A DNA stretch of 64,000 nt from Corynebacterium pseudopelargi (lineage in GTDB: Bacteria; Actinomycetota; Actinomycetes; Mycobacteriales; Mycobacteriaceae). The notes beneath the pieces were generated by a model. The model made no database searches and was not told the DNA's origin. It was given only the letters and a program-made list of their open reading frames with translations. Shown here piece after piece: positions 1 to 8,864 of the stretch; the first letter of the stretch is position 1, and every line of letters starts with the position of its first letter. The translations under genes were made by a program, and so were the position numbers. The stretch spans positions 2,281,053 to 2,345,052 of the forward strand of contig NZ_CP033898.1 of the NCBI RefSeq assembly GCF_003814005.1, given 5' to 3'.

Positions 1-178
1 TGGGGACCACGCCGGTGACAGGGATGCCTGCGGCGAGCGCGGTGATGGCTGAGACGAGGGTGAGTGTGAGAAAGGCGTGCAGTTTGAGCACGATCACACA
101 AAAGAGGATCACGGCGATGGCGCCGGCGGCGATGGCCAGCAGTGGCCCCGCCGAGAGCGTTGGCTCCCAAGTATCCAT
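1..178 (-). CDS. gntP: GntP-family gluconate/organic acid permease, N-terminal part
   Basis: The first 59 residues of a minus-strand gene that runs off the left edge of the window. Translation from the ATG at 176-178 gives MDTWEPTLSAGP followed by two hydrophobic segments; the stretch KLHAFLTLTLVSAITALAAG is typical of the N-terminus of GntP-type H+/gluconate symporters, which are inner-membrane proteins of about 450 residues. It is divergent from the DNA glycosylase gene across about 90 bp. The family call rests on the N-terminus only, so the substrate (gluconate or a related acid) is inferred. Confidence 0.7.
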   Translation of the reverse strand, partial: MDTWEPTLSAGPLLAIAAGAIAVILFCVIVLKLHAFLTLTLVSAITALAAGIPVTGVVP

Positions 179-267
179 TTGTTAAAGACCTCACAGTGTA
201 TAGAGGATGAGGGACACACAACAGTGTATATTTCCTTGAAGTAGCCGTGGCATTTAGCATCGAGGAT
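179..267. promoter_or_regulatory. Divergent promoter region with 10-bp direct repeat
   Basis: The 89 bp between the permease and glycosylase starts hold the direct repeat ACAGTGTATA at 193-202 and 221-230, spaced 28 bp. TATATT at 227-232 is a possible -10 for the plus-strand gene, and the reverse complement of each repeat (TATACACTGT) could supply a -10 for the permease. A regulator of the permease binding both repeats is an inference. Confidence 0.4.
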
Positions 268-1077
268 ATGCCCGAAGGACACGTGATCCACCGCCTTGCC
301 AAAGAACTCGACCAGCACTTTGGCGGCACCATCCCCGAAGTGAGCTCCCCTCAGGGGCGCTTTGCTGCCGAGGCCAAAGCCTTAGATTCTCTTGCCTATG
401 ATCATGCAGAGGCCTGGGGCAAACACCTTTTTGTCCACTTCGCACCGGAACGCCTCGAACACATTGTGCATATTCATCTTGGGCTCATTGGTAGTTTTCG
501 CATCGAGCCGGCCGAAGAAGTGTGGGGCCAAATACGGTTGCGCATAGCCAATGACGCCATCGCGGCGAATCTGCGCGGCCCGCAGTGGTGCAGGTTGATT
601 AGCGAGGAAGAACAGTGCCGCGCAACAGGAAAACTCGGCGCCGATCCGCTGCGCGAAGATGCCGACTTCGCGCCGATCTTGGAAAAAGTGCGCCGCTCCA
701 AACGCTCGGTTGCCTCCCTGCTCATGGATCAAAAACTCTTTGCCGGTGTGGGCAATATTTATCGCGCAGAAACGCTCTTTCGCCTCGGCATTGATCCCTT
801 CACCCCAGGTGAGCGCCTAGATTGCTGGGCCGAAGTGTGGGAGGATCTTCGCTTTTTAATGGCCCAAGGAGTCCAGCGCGGCCGCATCGATACCGTGCGC
901 GAGATCCACACGCCCGAAGCGATGGGGCGCCCGCCGCGCAAAGATGATCACGGCGGCGAGGTCTATGTGTATCGCCGCAGCGGCCAGCCCTGCTATGTGT
1001 GCGGCCACCCCATTGCCGAGCAAAGCATGGAAGGACGCAATCTTTTTTGGTGCCCTGAATGCCAACGCCAACACTAG
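268..1077 (+). CDS. nei: Fpg/Nei-family DNA glycosylase (endonuclease VIII type)
   Basis: Base-excision repair glycosylase/AP lyase that removes oxidised bases. The ATG at 268 is chosen because the family needs Pro2 as nucleophile and Glu3 as catalytic acid once Met is removed: the protein begins MPEGHVIHRL. Lys52 (in AWGKHLF) matches the conserved beta-hairpin lysine, a helix-two-turn-helix region lies around LLMDQKLFAGVGNIYRAE, and the C-terminus is a zinc finger (CYVCG and CPEC) holding the Arg of EGRNLFW. The 269-aa length is normal. The MPEG start and sequence pattern resemble mycobacterial Nei1 more than MutM. An upstream in-frame GTG at 247 would bury the catalytic proline and is rejected. 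Confidence 0.9.
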   Translation: MPEGHVIHRLAKELDQHFGGTIPEVSSPQGRFAAEAKALDSLAYDHAEAWGKHLFVHFAPERLEHIVHIHLGLIGSFRIEPAEEVWGQIRLRIANDAIAANLRGPQWCRLISEEEQCRATGKLGADPLREDADFAPILEKVRRSKRSVASLLMDQKLFAGVGNIYRAETLFRLGIDPFTPGERLDCWAEVWEDLRFLMAQGVQRGRIDTVREIHTPEAMGRPPRKDDHGGEVYVYRRSGQPCYVCGHPIAEQSMEGRNLFWCPECQRQH

Positions 1078-1088
1078 GCTTGATTGCC

Positions 1089-2582
1089 ATGAGCATGCCT
1101 GCACTTCCTTCCGCAGTGATCACAGCAATTGAAGCACCCCTGATTCAGGCCGCGGCCCCGGATGCTCTTATGCAACAGGCAGCACACCATGTGGCCCTTG
1201 CCGCGCGCAGCATGCTGGCATCGGGCAGGGTAGTGGTGTTGGCGGGTTCCGGCGGCAATGGCGGCGATGGCCTCTACGCGGGAGCCGAGCTGGCCATGCA
1301 GGGCTACCAGGTGCAGGCCATCTTGACGGGCTCAAGCGCACACGAGCCGGCACTGCAGGCCTTTGTGCAGGCAGGTGGCGAGGTGATCCAGGAACCAGGG
1401 CACGCCGATTTGCTTATCGACGCCATGCTTGGCATCGGAGCGCGCGGGCAGCTACGCCCAAACGCAGCCGAGCTGGTGCGCCATTTTGCAGGCACTCCCA
1501 CCCTCAGCGTGGATGTGCCCTCGGGTATTCACCCCGATACTGGCCTGCCCGAGGGTGAGGTGTTTGTGCAGGCAGATGTGTGCGTTACCTTTGGCGCCGC
1601 ACGGATGGTGCATGGGCTTAGCCACCAAAGTGGGCAGGTGTGGGTGGCCAAGGTAGAGCCGATTGGCCAAGCGCTGCAACAGGCCGCCCGTGACGATGCT
1701 TCATGCGCCCTTTGGCTACTGCGCGCCATCGAACGCGATCGCTACCAGGCACCTCAAGGGCTAAGAGCAATTCAGGCTGATCTTGCCTGGCCACAATGGG
1801 AGCCAACACCTACAGAACATAAATACAGCGGCGTGGCCGGCATCGTCGCTGGTTCCCAGGAATATCCGGGTGCCGGGGTACTCGCGGTAGCAGGTGCTAT
1901 CCACACCACGCCAAGCATGAAGCATGTGGTGGCACCGGATGATCTAGTCAAACACCTCGTGCTCCAGCGCTATCCCGAGATGGTGTGTACACAAAGCATT
2001 GAGGCCAGTAGCAAGAAGGTGCAGGCCTGGCTGTTTGGCCCTGGTTGCACTGAACGTGCAGCCCTGATGGCATTAATGCAGCGCCCAGAGCCACTGGTGC
2101 TCGACGCCAGCGCCTTGGGCATGGTGGCAGAAGATATTGCTGGGCTGCAGCAGCGGCAGGCGCCCACAATACTCACCCCGCACGCAGGAGAATTTGCCAC
2201 CCTGGCCAGCGCCTGCGGTGTGGGCGCTGAGCCTAGGCTTGAACATGTGCAAGCCATGGCCAAAAAGCTCAAGTGCACCGTGCTGCTCAAGGGGCGCTTC
2301 ACCTTAATCAGTGATGGCACGCACTCCTATTCTGTAGATGCTGGCCATGGGTGGCTAGCAACACCAGGCAGTGGCGATGTACTCAGCGGGATCCTAGTGG
2401 CCTTGGTGGCCAAAGCTGTTCATGGTGGCCCTAGCGTGGATTACGTTCAGGTAGCGACCCAGGCGGCCACGCTGCATGCTCGCGCTGGTTGGTTGGCGGC
2501 TCGCACCCCTTCAGGCCACAGCACAATGACTGCCTTAGCCATTGCCGAGGCTGTGCCCGAGGCCACAGCGCAGACAGGTTAA
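1089..2582 (+). CDS. nnr: Bifunctional NAD(P)H-hydrate epimerase / ADP-dependent dehydratase
   Basis: Repairs damaged NADHX and NADPHX. The N-terminal half is a YjeF_N epimerase: a glycine-rich loop (AGSGGNGGDGLYAG) and the acidic LLIDAMLG strand. The C-terminal half is the ribokinase-like dehydratase: FGPGCTE, LVLDASAL, ILTPHAGEFA and the TPGSGDVLSG nucleotide-binding motif. The length of about 497 residues fits the fused form common in bacteria. The start is uncertain: ATGs lie at 1059 (overlapping the glycosylase gene), 1089 and 1095, with no clear ribosome site; 1089 gives the N-terminus most like relatives. It follows the glycosylase closely and precedes the MFS gene by 60 bp, so co-transcription is likely. 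Confidence 0.9.
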   Translation: MSMPALPSAVITAIEAPLIQAAAPDALMQQAAHHVALAARSMLASGRVVVLAGSGGNGGDGLYAGAELAMQGYQVQAILTGSSAHEPALQAFVQAGGEVIQEPGHADLLIDAMLGIGARGQLRPNAAELVRHFAGTPTLSVDVPSGIHPDTGLPEGEVFVQADVCVTFGAARMVHGLSHQSGQVWVAKVEPIGQALQQAARDDASCALWLLRAIERDRYQAPQGLRAIQADLAWPQWEPTPTEHKYSGVAGIVAGSQEYPGAGVLAVAGAIHTTPSMKHVVAPDDLVKHLVLQRYPEMVCTQSIEASSKKVQAWLFGPGCTERAALMALMQRPEPLVLDASALGMVAEDIAGLQQRQAPTILTPHAGEFATLASACGVGAEPRLEHVQAMAKKLKCTVLLKGRFTLISDGTHSYSVDAGHGWLATPGSGDVLSGILVALVAKAVHGGPSVDYVQVATQAATLHARAGWLAARTPSGHSTMTALAIAEAVPEATAQTG

Positions 2583-2642
2583 ACTGTGCCAAAGCCGCAC
2601 AACCCGGCGGCCAGTACACAACGAGACCACAAGGACACCACC

Positions 2643-3971
2643 ATGTCTGCTGCGCCTACGTTGGCAAGGCCAACTTCGCCTGCCCGCCCCAGAATCTTTG
2701 CCGCCACCTTCGTTTCCGAGATTGCCGTCGGCGCCCATGTCGGTGGCGTCGGTGCACTCATCGCACTGCTTGCTCAAGACTTTGATCTTCCGATCAGCCA
2801 CTTCGCTATTCTCGGTTCCTTCCTTGGCGTGGGCATGGTGCTGTTTAGCTTGCTTTCCAAGTGGCTCATGGAAGCCACCGCTGGCATGGTGCTGAAAGCA
2901 TCTTCGACCATGGTGATGCTGGGGGCTATTGGTCTAGCTTTCGCCCCCTGGGCCAACCTGGCCATCGCTTCTGGTTTAAGCGTTGCGCTGGGCACGTCCC
3001 TCGTCATTTTGATTGTGCCATCGGTATTAGCGGGGCCGAACCGTGCGCGAGATATTGCGCTTGCCAACGGGGCTTCTTCTGCCGCGTCCATCGCCTCACC
3101 GCTGCTTTATGGCCTTTTTGCCTCGCTGCCACTGCTGGAAGGACGCTGGGCAGCACTGATGTTGGCCTTCCCGGCCCTGTACGTGATGGTGACGATCCGC
3201 AATGTGGACTTCGTGCATACCCCCTCCGCTTTTGCTGAGCGACGTGCAGGAAGAAAAGGGAAGCGACGCCGCGATCTTGCAGATGCCTTTGGCAAAGTGC
3301 CTTCCGTCAAGGCCTTTGGCGGCGCCAAAAATGTGGCCGATGATGAACTTGCCCGAGCAGCGGTAGCTTCAAGTGCTCAAAGCGTGCACGTTTCTTCCTT
3401 TCACGATGCACCTTCTGAGCACCTGCCCAAGGCCTCAAAGCGCGAACGCCGCCAAATCAAGGTGGGACTGCTGCGCGTAGCGCTGAGCTTGGTGGCTGAG
3501 TTCGCGTTATACACCTGGGGTGTGGCTCGCCTACTCGATATCGGTGTACCCAATGCCACTGCAGCAACCCTTGGTGCGGTGTTCCCCCTTGGTATGGCTG
3601 CAGGCCGTTTATCTGCCGGAGTGCTCATTCGCTGGCGCTACATCTTCCATGCCAGCGTGGCCGGCGCCATGCTTGGAACCATCATCATCGGCACAGGCAC
3701 TTCTGCCGTGGTGGTTGTGGTGGGACTGCTTGTAGCCGGCATGGGCAACGCCCTGCTATATCCCATCACCGTTGATGACTTGGTTGCGCAGCCTTCACTT
3801 TCTCCAAATCGTGCCGCAGCGTTATCAGCGCTTGCCGGGGGAGTAGTGGTGTTTGCTATGCCTTTAGTCTTGGCTTGGATGCAGAACTTCCTCACCCTTG
3901 GCCACTCACTCCTGCTCCTGTTCCCGGTGACATTGGTGCTCTTCCTGTTACCGAACGGGCGCAAGAACTAA
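2643..3971 (+). CDS. MFS transporter of unknown substrate
   Basis: A 442-residue major facilitator protein with two blocks of hydrophobic helices separated by a long charged cytoplasmic loop (roughly residues 195-275, rich in Arg, Lys and Ser). Helical segments carry the Gly/Ala-rich MFS pattern, for example GVGALIALL and GSFLGVGMVLFSLLSKW early and GMAAGRLSAGVLIRWR in the second half. The ATG at 2643 is chosen because AAGGAC sits 7 nt upstream; an earlier in-frame ATG at 2586 would add a hydrophilic tail beginning at the end of nnr. Nothing in the sequence identifies the substrate. It ends 5 bp before the stop of the convergent OB-fold gene. Confidence 0.85.
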   Translation: MSAAPTLARPTSPARPRIFAATFVSEIAVGAHVGGVGALIALLAQDFDLPISHFAILGSFLGVGMVLFSLLSKWLMEATAGMVLKASSTMVMLGAIGLAFAPWANLAIASGLSVALGTSLVILIVPSVLAGPNRARDIALANGASSAASIASPLLYGLFASLPLLEGRWAALMLAFPALYVMVTIRNVDFVHTPSAFAERRAGRKGKRRRDLADAFGKVPSVKAFGGAKNVADDELARAAVASSAQSVHVSSFHDAPSEHLPKASKRERRQIKVGLLRVALSLVAEFALYTWGVARLLDIGVPNATAATLGAVFPLGMAAGRLSAGVLIRWRYIFHASVAGAMLGTIIIGTGTSAVVVVVGLLVAGMGNALLYPITVDDLVAQPSLSPNRAAALSALAGGVVVFAMPLVLAWMQNFLTLGHSLLLLFPVTLVLFLLPNGRKN

Positions 3972-3976
3972 CAGCG

Positions 3977-4522
3977 CTACTGCGCTGCAGGCACTCCAAG
4001 AATTTCGCAGTGGTCGATATTGACACTTACTTGGTTATAGCCGCTGTTTTTTCCGCGTACAGTCACTTGATCCCCCTTGTTAAGCATCTTCGCGGATTCA
4101 AGATCTTCGGGATCCAACTCGCAGGAGACGAAATGCAGATCCCAACTATCGGTGCCCTCGATATTCACGGCTTTGCTTCGCAAAATATCAGTAACGTTTC
4201 GCACCACACCGGACACTTCAAGGGTTTTGCCCTTCCATTTTTCGTCCGCTCTTAATTCATTACTTGAATATTCAGCGATCAGCTCGTCGGCGGTTACCGG
4301 AATGATTGCCTCTTCAACCGATACAGGTTCAGCGCTAGGATCTTGGTTCACCTGCGCCTCAGCGGTCGCAAGCGCAGCTTCTGTCTTTGACGCTTTATCG
4401 CTGTCGACATCCTTATTGCCACCCATCAGCATGACAAAAAAGACCAAAACTGGAGCTGCGATGAGCCAGAAGCCCTTCTTTTTGTACGGCGGGATCTTGG
4501 GCTCTTGCGAAGCTGAGTACAT
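3977..4522 (-). CDS. Membrane-anchored OB-fold (tRNA_anti-like) protein
   Basis: A 181-residue protein with a short cytoplasmic head, one membrane segment (about residues 18-35, FWLIAAPVLVFFVMLMGG), an acidic linker, and a C-terminal domain starting near residue 78 (ADELIAEYSSNELRADEKWK). That pattern, followed by GKTLEVSGVVRNV and GDQVTVRGK, is the tRNA_anti-like OB-fold found in many small exported proteins. Two Cys (in VSCELD and DHCEIL) may form a disulfide outside the membrane. GAAAGG lies just upstream of the ATG. Function unknown; the fold assignment is from pattern only. Confidence 0.7.
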   Translation of the reverse strand: MYSASQEPKIPPYKKKGFWLIAAPVLVFFVMLMGGNKDVDSDKASKTEAALATAEAQVNQDPSAEPVSVEEAIIPVTADELIAEYSSNELRADEKWKGKTLEVSGVVRNVTDILRSKAVNIEGTDSWDLHFVSCELDPEDLESAKMLNKGDQVTVRGKNSGYNQVSVNIDHCEILGVPAAQ

Positions 4523-4624
4523 ATTTACCTTTCAACTACTAAAGTGACTCAGCTAGACCAGCGTGATCCTTCTCATCCTTGTTACAGGGGGTATTTATTC
4601 TCATTCCCCCATGCCACTTTAGAG

Positions 4625-4660
4625 CATAAATAAAAGCACCGCCCCACAACGGGACGGTGC
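4625..4660 (-). terminator. Rho-independent terminator of leuS
   Basis: Read on the minus strand, a GC-rich stem (GCACCGTCCC / GGGGCGGTGC, one mismatch) with a short loop is followed by TTTTATTTAT. It lies 16 bp after the leuS stop codon and before the next minus-strand gene, so it should separate the two. Confidence 0.85.
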
Positions 4661-4675
4661 CAGCTCTAAGAGCGC

Positions 4676-7525
4676 TTATTTCACCACGAGGTTGACCATG
4701 CGGCCAGGCACCACGATGGTCTTGAATACTTCCTTGCCCTCGGTGTGAGCGGCAACGGCCTCGTTAGCCAGGGCGATCTCGATGATCTGCTCTTGGCTAG
4801 CATCGGCGGGCACCATGATGCGGGAGCGCACCTTGCCGTTGATCTGCACGGGCATCTCAACTTCATCGTCTTTGAGCCACTGCTCATCAAAATCGGGGAA
4901 GGGTGCAAAAGCAACGCTGCCGCTATTTCCAAGACGGTGCCAGAGTTCCTCGGCAATGTGCGGGGCCACGGCGGCGATCATAATCACCAGCGGCTCCACG
5001 GCTTCGCGAGGTGCGCCGTTCGGGTAGGTCTTGGTCAGGTAGTTCACGTACTCAATGCACTTCGCTACCACGGTGTTGATGCGCAATTCGGTGTAATCCT
5101 CGCGCACACCGGCGATGGTGCGGTGAAGCTGCTTGAGGTCTTCTTGGGTGAGTTCTGCATCGCTGAGCACCAGTTCGCCACTGTTTTCGGAAACCACGAG
5201 GCGCCAGAGGCGCTGCAGGAAGCGGTGCGCACCAATCACGTCCTTCGTGGCCCAGGGACGGGAAGTATCCAGTGGGCCCATGGCCATTTCATAGACACGC
5301 AATGTATCTGCACCGTAGTCGCGGCAGATTTCATCGGGGGAGACGCTGTTTTTCAGCGACTTACCCATCTTGCCGTATTCCTGGAATACTTCTTCGCCCT
5401 GGTAGAAGAATTTGCCCTCGCGCTGTTCTACCTCTGCAGCCGGGACATACACGCCGCGGGCATCCGTGTAGGCGTAGGCCTGGATATAGCCCTGGTTGAA
5501 GAGCTTGCGATAGGGCTCGCTGGATGTGACGAAGCCCAGGTCGAAGAGCACCTTGTGCCAGAAGCGCGAGTAGAGCAGGTGCAGCACGGCGTGCTCCACG
5601 CCGCCGACATAAAGGTCCACGCCACCGGGATCATTTTCGCCACGCGGACCAGTCCAGTAGCGCTCATTTTCAATATCGCAGAAGGCCTGGGTGTTATTGG
5701 GATCGATATAGCGCAGTTGGTACCAAGAGGAACCGGCCCACTGCGGCATCACGTTGGTATCGCGAGTGTAGGTTTTGAGGCCATCGCCAAGATCCAGCTC
5801 AACCGTGACCCAATCGCTTGCCTTTGCCAAAGGTGGCTGCGGCTCAGAGTCGGCATCATCGGGCTCGAAGCTCACCGGCTTATAATCTTCTACCTCCGGC
5901 AATTCCACGGGCAGCATGGACTCGGGCAGCGCATGGGCATGGCCGTGCTCGTCGTAGACCACGGGGAAGGGTTCGCCCCAGTAGCGCTGGCGGGCAAAGA
6001 GCCAATCGCGCAGCTTGTACTGGATTTTCTCCTCGCCGGCGCCGCGCTGCTCTAGCCATTGATTCACAGCCTTCTTGGCTTCTGCCTTGTTCAGGCCGTT
6101 GATATCCAGGCCTTCGTCATTGGCGGAGTTGATCACTTCGCCTTCGCCAGTGAAGGCTTCTTTGGTCACTTCGCCTCCAGCTACTACTTCGAGCAGGGGG
6201 AGGTCGAATTCGAGGGCAAATTCGTGGTCGCGCTCGTCGTGGGCGGGCACGGCCATCACAGCGCCGGTGCCATAGCCAGCCAAGACGTAGTCGCCAATGA
6301 ACACGGGCAGTTGTTCACCATTGACTGGGTTGGTGGCGTACACGCCTAAGAACACACCAGTCTTTTTCTTGTTTTCTTGGCGCTCTACATCGGATTTCGC
6401 GGCAATGGCTTTGCGGTAGGCGGCCACGGCGGCAGCGGGGGAGTCCTCGCCATAGGTCCACTTCGCTGGCGCCTCCTGGTAGGCGTCGGGTGCCTGGGTC
6501 AGGAGGGCGTCGACAAGCTCATGCTCGGGTGCAAGCACGAGGTAGGAGGCTCCGAAGAGGGTATCCGGGCGGGTGGTGAATACGGTGATGCGGTGTCCGG
6601 CGGCGTCAAAGTGGACCTCGGCGCCGCGGGAACGGCCGATCCAGTTGCGCTGCATGCTCTTGACCTTCTCGGGCCAATCGAGAGTGTCGAGGTCATCGAT
6701 CAGGCGATCCGAGTAGGCGGTGATGCGCATCATCCACTGCGAGAGCTTCTTGCGGAACACCGGGAAATTGCCGCGCTCCGAGCGACCATCGGCGGTGACC
6801 TCCTCGTTGGCCAGCACCGTGCCCAGGCCGGGGCACCAGTTCACCATGGATTCACTGCGGTAGACCAGGCGGAAGGAGTCAATCACATCGCGGCGCGCGA
6901 CCTCATCTAATTGTGCAAAAGGTACTTCGCCGGGGGTTTCGACCTCACCGGATTCGAGCAAGGGAACCAGCTCATCGATGGGGCGAGCCTTCTGCTGCTT
7001 GGTATCGAACCAAGAATTAAAGATCTGCAGGAAAATCCACTGCGTCCACTTATAAAATTCAGGATCCGTGGTGGCAACGCTACGGCGGCGATCATGCCCC
7101 AGACCCAGCGCATCGAGCTGACGGCGCATGTTCTCAATATTGGCCATCGTGGTGGCACGCGGGTGGGTGCCCGTCTGAATCGCGTACTGCTCGGCGGGCA
7201 GGCCGAAGGCATCATAGCCCAGCGTGTGCAGCACATTCTTGCCCAGTTGGCGGTTAAAACGCGCAAAGACGTCCGTGGCAATGTAGCCCAGCGGGTGTCC
7301 CACGTGCAGGCCCGCGCCGGAAGGGTAGGGGAACATGTCCTGGACGAAGAGCTTTTCCTTCTCCAACTCCGCAGGGTCTGCCGGGGCCAGATCGCCCACC
7401 GGATTCGGCGCGTTGAAGGTACCTTCGGCCACCCAACGCTGCTGCCAGGTGCGCTCCAGCGAATTCGCGAGCTCGGCATTGTAGCGGTAGGCGGGTCCTT
7501 GGGAGTTCTCGGAAGGTGTAGTCAT
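4676..7525 (-). CDS. leuS: Leucyl-tRNA synthetase
   Basis: Class I aminoacyl-tRNA synthetase charging tRNA-Leu in the cytoplasm; 949 residues, normal for the actinobacterial form. Visible motifs are the HIGH box ([10 protein letters not shown]) within [15 protein letters not shown], a CP1 editing domain in the middle ([20 protein letters not shown], then AVPAHDERD), the KMSKS box in its KMGKSLKNS form, and an anticodon-binding C-terminus ending in the VNGKVR-type domain. The ATG at 7523-7525 gives [16 protein letters not shown] lies 8 nt upstream and could drive a leaderless or nearly leaderless message. It is transcribed alone and ends at a strong terminator. Confidence 0.97.
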   Translation of the reverse strand: MTTPSENSQGPAYRYNAELANSLERTWQQRWVAEGTFNAPNPVGDLAPADPAELEKEKLFVQDMFPYPSGAGLHVGHPLGYIATDVFARFNRQLGKNVLHTLGYDAFGLPAEQYAIQTGTHPRATTMANIENMRRQLDALGLGHDRRRSVATTDPEFYKWTQWIFLQIFNSWFDTKQQKARPIDELVPLLESGEVETPGEVPFAQLDEVARRDVIDSFRLVYRSESMVNWCPGLGTVLANEEVTADGRSERGNFPVFRKKLSQWMMRITAYSDRLIDDLDTLDWPEKVKSMQRNWIGRSRGAEVHFDAAGHRITVFTTRPDTLFGASYLVLAPEHELVDALLTQAPDAYQEAPAKWTYGEDSPAAAVAAYRKAIAAKSDVERQENKKKTGVFLGVYATNPVNGEQLPVFIGDYVLAGYGTGAVMAVPAHDERDHEFALEFDLPLLEVVAGGEVTKEAFTGEGEVINSANDEGLDINGLNKAEAKKAVNQWLEQRGAGEEKIQYKLRDWLFARQRYWGEPFPVVYDEHGHAHALPESMLPVELPEVEDYKPVSFEPDDADSEPQPPLAKASDWVTVELDLGDGLKTYTRDTNVMPQWAGSSWYQLRYIDPNNTQAFCDIENERYWTGPRGENDPGGVDLYVGGVEHAVLHLLYSRFWHKVLFDLGFVTSSEPYRKLFNQGYIQAYAYTDARGVYVPAAEVEQREGKFFYQGEEVFQEYGKMGKSLKNSVSPDEICRDYGADTLRVYEMAMGPLDTSRPWATKDVIGAHRFLQRLWRLVVSENSGELVLSDAELTQEDLKQLHRTIAGVREDYTELRINTVVAKCIEYVNYLTKTYPNGAPREAVEPLVIMIAAVAPHIAEELWHRLGNSGSVAFAPFPDFDEQWLKDDEVEMPVQINGKVRSRIMVPADASQEQIIEIALANEAVAAHTEGKEVFKTIVVPGRMVNLVVK

Positions 7526-7615
7526 AGGCAAATATCTTAGCTTTTCGACGCGCCACGCCGCGCGTTTACCCACGCACACCCTAGGAAGTGACGCGTGTGC
7601 AATTTGGGGCGACTG

Positions 7616-8011
7616 CTATTGCTTGCGGTGCTTGGGCGGGGCGGCGGGGAAGTCCGCCACCAACATCGGATCGCCCACGATCAGGGGCACGCGGCCGGAG
7701 GTGAGGCTGGTCATGAGCCGGTTGAGCCCATACATGAGGGCGTGGACGGGGAAGGCTGATACGAAGTAGAGATCACAAAGCAGGCGAGTCCAACTGCGAT
7801 GACGAAACCAATGGATCGAAAACGAATAGGCGAAGATGACGTAGGTGAGCAGAATTTTTGTTAGAAGTGAATCCACCGACGCCCAGGCAATGGCACTCAA
7901 ACCCAGACCGCAGCCAGCAACAATAAGGCAATGCTTCAGGCGGTAGGGCAGCGGCATGCTGAGCGGAACACCGATGCCACCCACTAGGACGATAATTAGC
8001 AGCTCTTGCAT
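7616..8011 (-). CDS. Small membrane protein, family B (divergent copy B')
   Basis: I do not recognise this family. The 131-residue protein starts at MQELLIIVLVGG, has three or four hydrophobic segments and ends in a basic tail. It shares a clear signature with the three plus-strand copies at 8865-10229: a Trp/His-rich stretch, then RLLCDLYFVSAFPVHALMYG, LNRLMTSLTSGRVPLIV, and DPM plus AD near the C-terminus. The start overlaps the 3' end of the family A gene by 16 bp, implying translational coupling of A' and B'. An upstream extension of this frame to 8188 has no membrane character and is not used. Confidence 0.6.
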   Translation of the reverse strand: MQELLIIVLVGGIGVPLSMPLPYRLKHCLIVAGCGLGLSAIAWASVDSLLTKILLTYVIFAYSFSIHWFRHRSWTRLLCDLYFVSAFPVHALMYGLNRLMTSLTSGRVPLIVGDPMLVADFPAAPPKHRKQ

Positions 8012-8262
8012 GTTCCTCCCCAGTGTCCTCGGCGAGAGCAGACCCTCGAATGCAGGGATAGCCATATCGCGCCTGGTTGCCTCACGGGCCGCCAAGTCCA
8101 CTTCAACAAGATCACGAGCATCCCGAAATGCAATAGCACCAACAAAAGGATAGTCTGCGTCCAACCGGAAGAGACGGGCTCCAGCCAAAGCGCTGCTAGC
8201 GCCGAGATCAGGAAGCCTGGCAGCGAATAGACGTAAAACTTTTTCAGCTGTTCCATGCGCAT
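7996..8262 (-). CDS. Small membrane protein, family A, 5'-truncated copy (A')
   Basis: Unrecognised small membrane protein of 88 residues from the ATG at 8260-8262. The core (SLPGFLISALAALWLEPVSSGW) matches the family A gene at 8418-8711 (TLPGFVFSFIISYWVQPISTDW). The match continues upstream of the ATG in the same frame without indels: NPGY lies 29 residues before LPGF, just as NPGF does in the other copy. No start codon exists in that upstream part, and an in-frame TAA lies further upstream, around 8360. The copy has therefore lost its original N-terminus and first membrane segment. It may still be translated from the internal ATG, or it may be decaying. It overlaps B' by 16 bp. Confidence 0.5.
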   Translation of the reverse strand: MRMEQLKKFYVYSLPGFLISALAALWLEPVSSGWTQTILLLVLLHFGMLVILLKWTWRPVRQPGAIWLSLHSRVCSRRGHWGGTCKSC

Positions 8263-8312
8263 TCGCCTCTTTTCTTCACCTATGACAATGTCGCCAAATA
8301 CGAGGTCAAAGT

Positions 8313-8337
8313 AGCCCGGGTTAAAGTGCCCCGGGCT
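8313..8337. repeat. Perfect 8-bp inverted repeat (stem-loop)
   Basis: AGCCCGGG at 8313-8320 and CCCGGGCT at 8330-8337 form a strong hairpin between the two family A copies. On the minus strand it is followed only by ACTTTGACC, so it is a weak terminator candidate. It overlaps the untranslated family A homology (the NPGY codons), so it may simply be remnant coding sequence. Confidence 0.45.
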
Positions 8338-8417
8338 CGCGATCGGGAGACAGCCGATTTACATCCTAATGACGGGGCACCGGTAGGAACTCTTGATCGC
8401 AAATCGCCCGATCATAG

Positions 8418-8711
8418 CTATCCCCATCGCAAGGCAAGGACGAGGACGCCAAGATACGCCACGCAGACAAAAAAGATGTTATCTCCCCAATCTGTTGAAA
8501 TTGGCTGCACCCAATAGGAAATAATGAACGAGAACACAAAGCCAGGAAGCGTGACCTTGAGGGTATCCCCCAGAGCCTTCCGCACACGCTCCGTTTCGGA
8601 AAGCCTGGGATCATTAGGGCGGTGCAAGATGTAAGCAAAACCGGGGTTGTACATCGGCAACATCATAATGAGAAACTTTAGAGTAATTGGGTCAATTGAC
8701 ATCTTAGACAT
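8418..8711 (-). CDS. Small membrane protein, family A
   Basis: Unrecognised protein of 97 residues, longer at the N-terminus than its neighbour A'. An N-terminal hydrophobic segment (FLIMMLPMYNPGFAYIL) is followed by a charged stretch (RPNDPRLSETERVRK) and then the shared core TLPGFVFSFIISYWVQPISTDW and a final hydrophobic segment ending LALRWG. It is predicted to be an inner-membrane protein. Sixty-two bases upstream on the same strand lies a 27-bp scrap of the 3' end of a family B gene (8773-8799), which suggests that a B gene once preceded A as in an operon. No function can be assigned. Confidence 0.55.
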   Translation of the reverse strand: MSKMSIDPITLKFLIMMLPMYNPGFAYILHRPNDPRLSETERVRKALGDTLKVTLPGFVFSFIISYWVQPISTDWGDNIFFVCVAYLGVLVLALRWG

Positions 8712-8772
8712 TTCTGATTGGAGGATCCTCTCGAATCCAATTCATTCGCCCAAGACTCCTGCAACGCTCCTT

Positions 8773-8799
8773 AGTACTTCGGGTGGGCGTCGGCGATGC
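8773..8799 (-). pseudogene. 27-bp inverted remnant of a family B gene 3' end
   Basis: The reverse complement of this segment is identical to the last codons of the plus-strand family B genes (copy 1 at 9217-9243, encoding RIADAHPKY). Here the stop codon context is TACTAAGGAG instead of TACTAGAAAGG. It joins directly to the left edge of the tandem repeat, at the shared bases around TCGGCG, and so marks a rearrangement junction. Confidence 0.75.
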
Positions 8800-8864
8800 T
8801 GTGTTCTCTAAAGCCGGATCCGAACTAGCAGAGGAACTCTACGATCGAAACTTGGGCTAATCAC

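Noticed and set aside
4745..6055. 436-codon open frame on the plus strand within leuS
   Set aside because: It is the antisense of a well-supported leuS; the translation has no recognisable domain and reflects codon bias.
8313..8337. Hairpin as a functional terminator between the family A copies
   Set aside because: No T-run follows on either strand and the sequence aligns as remnant family A coding DNA; kept only as an inverted repeat.
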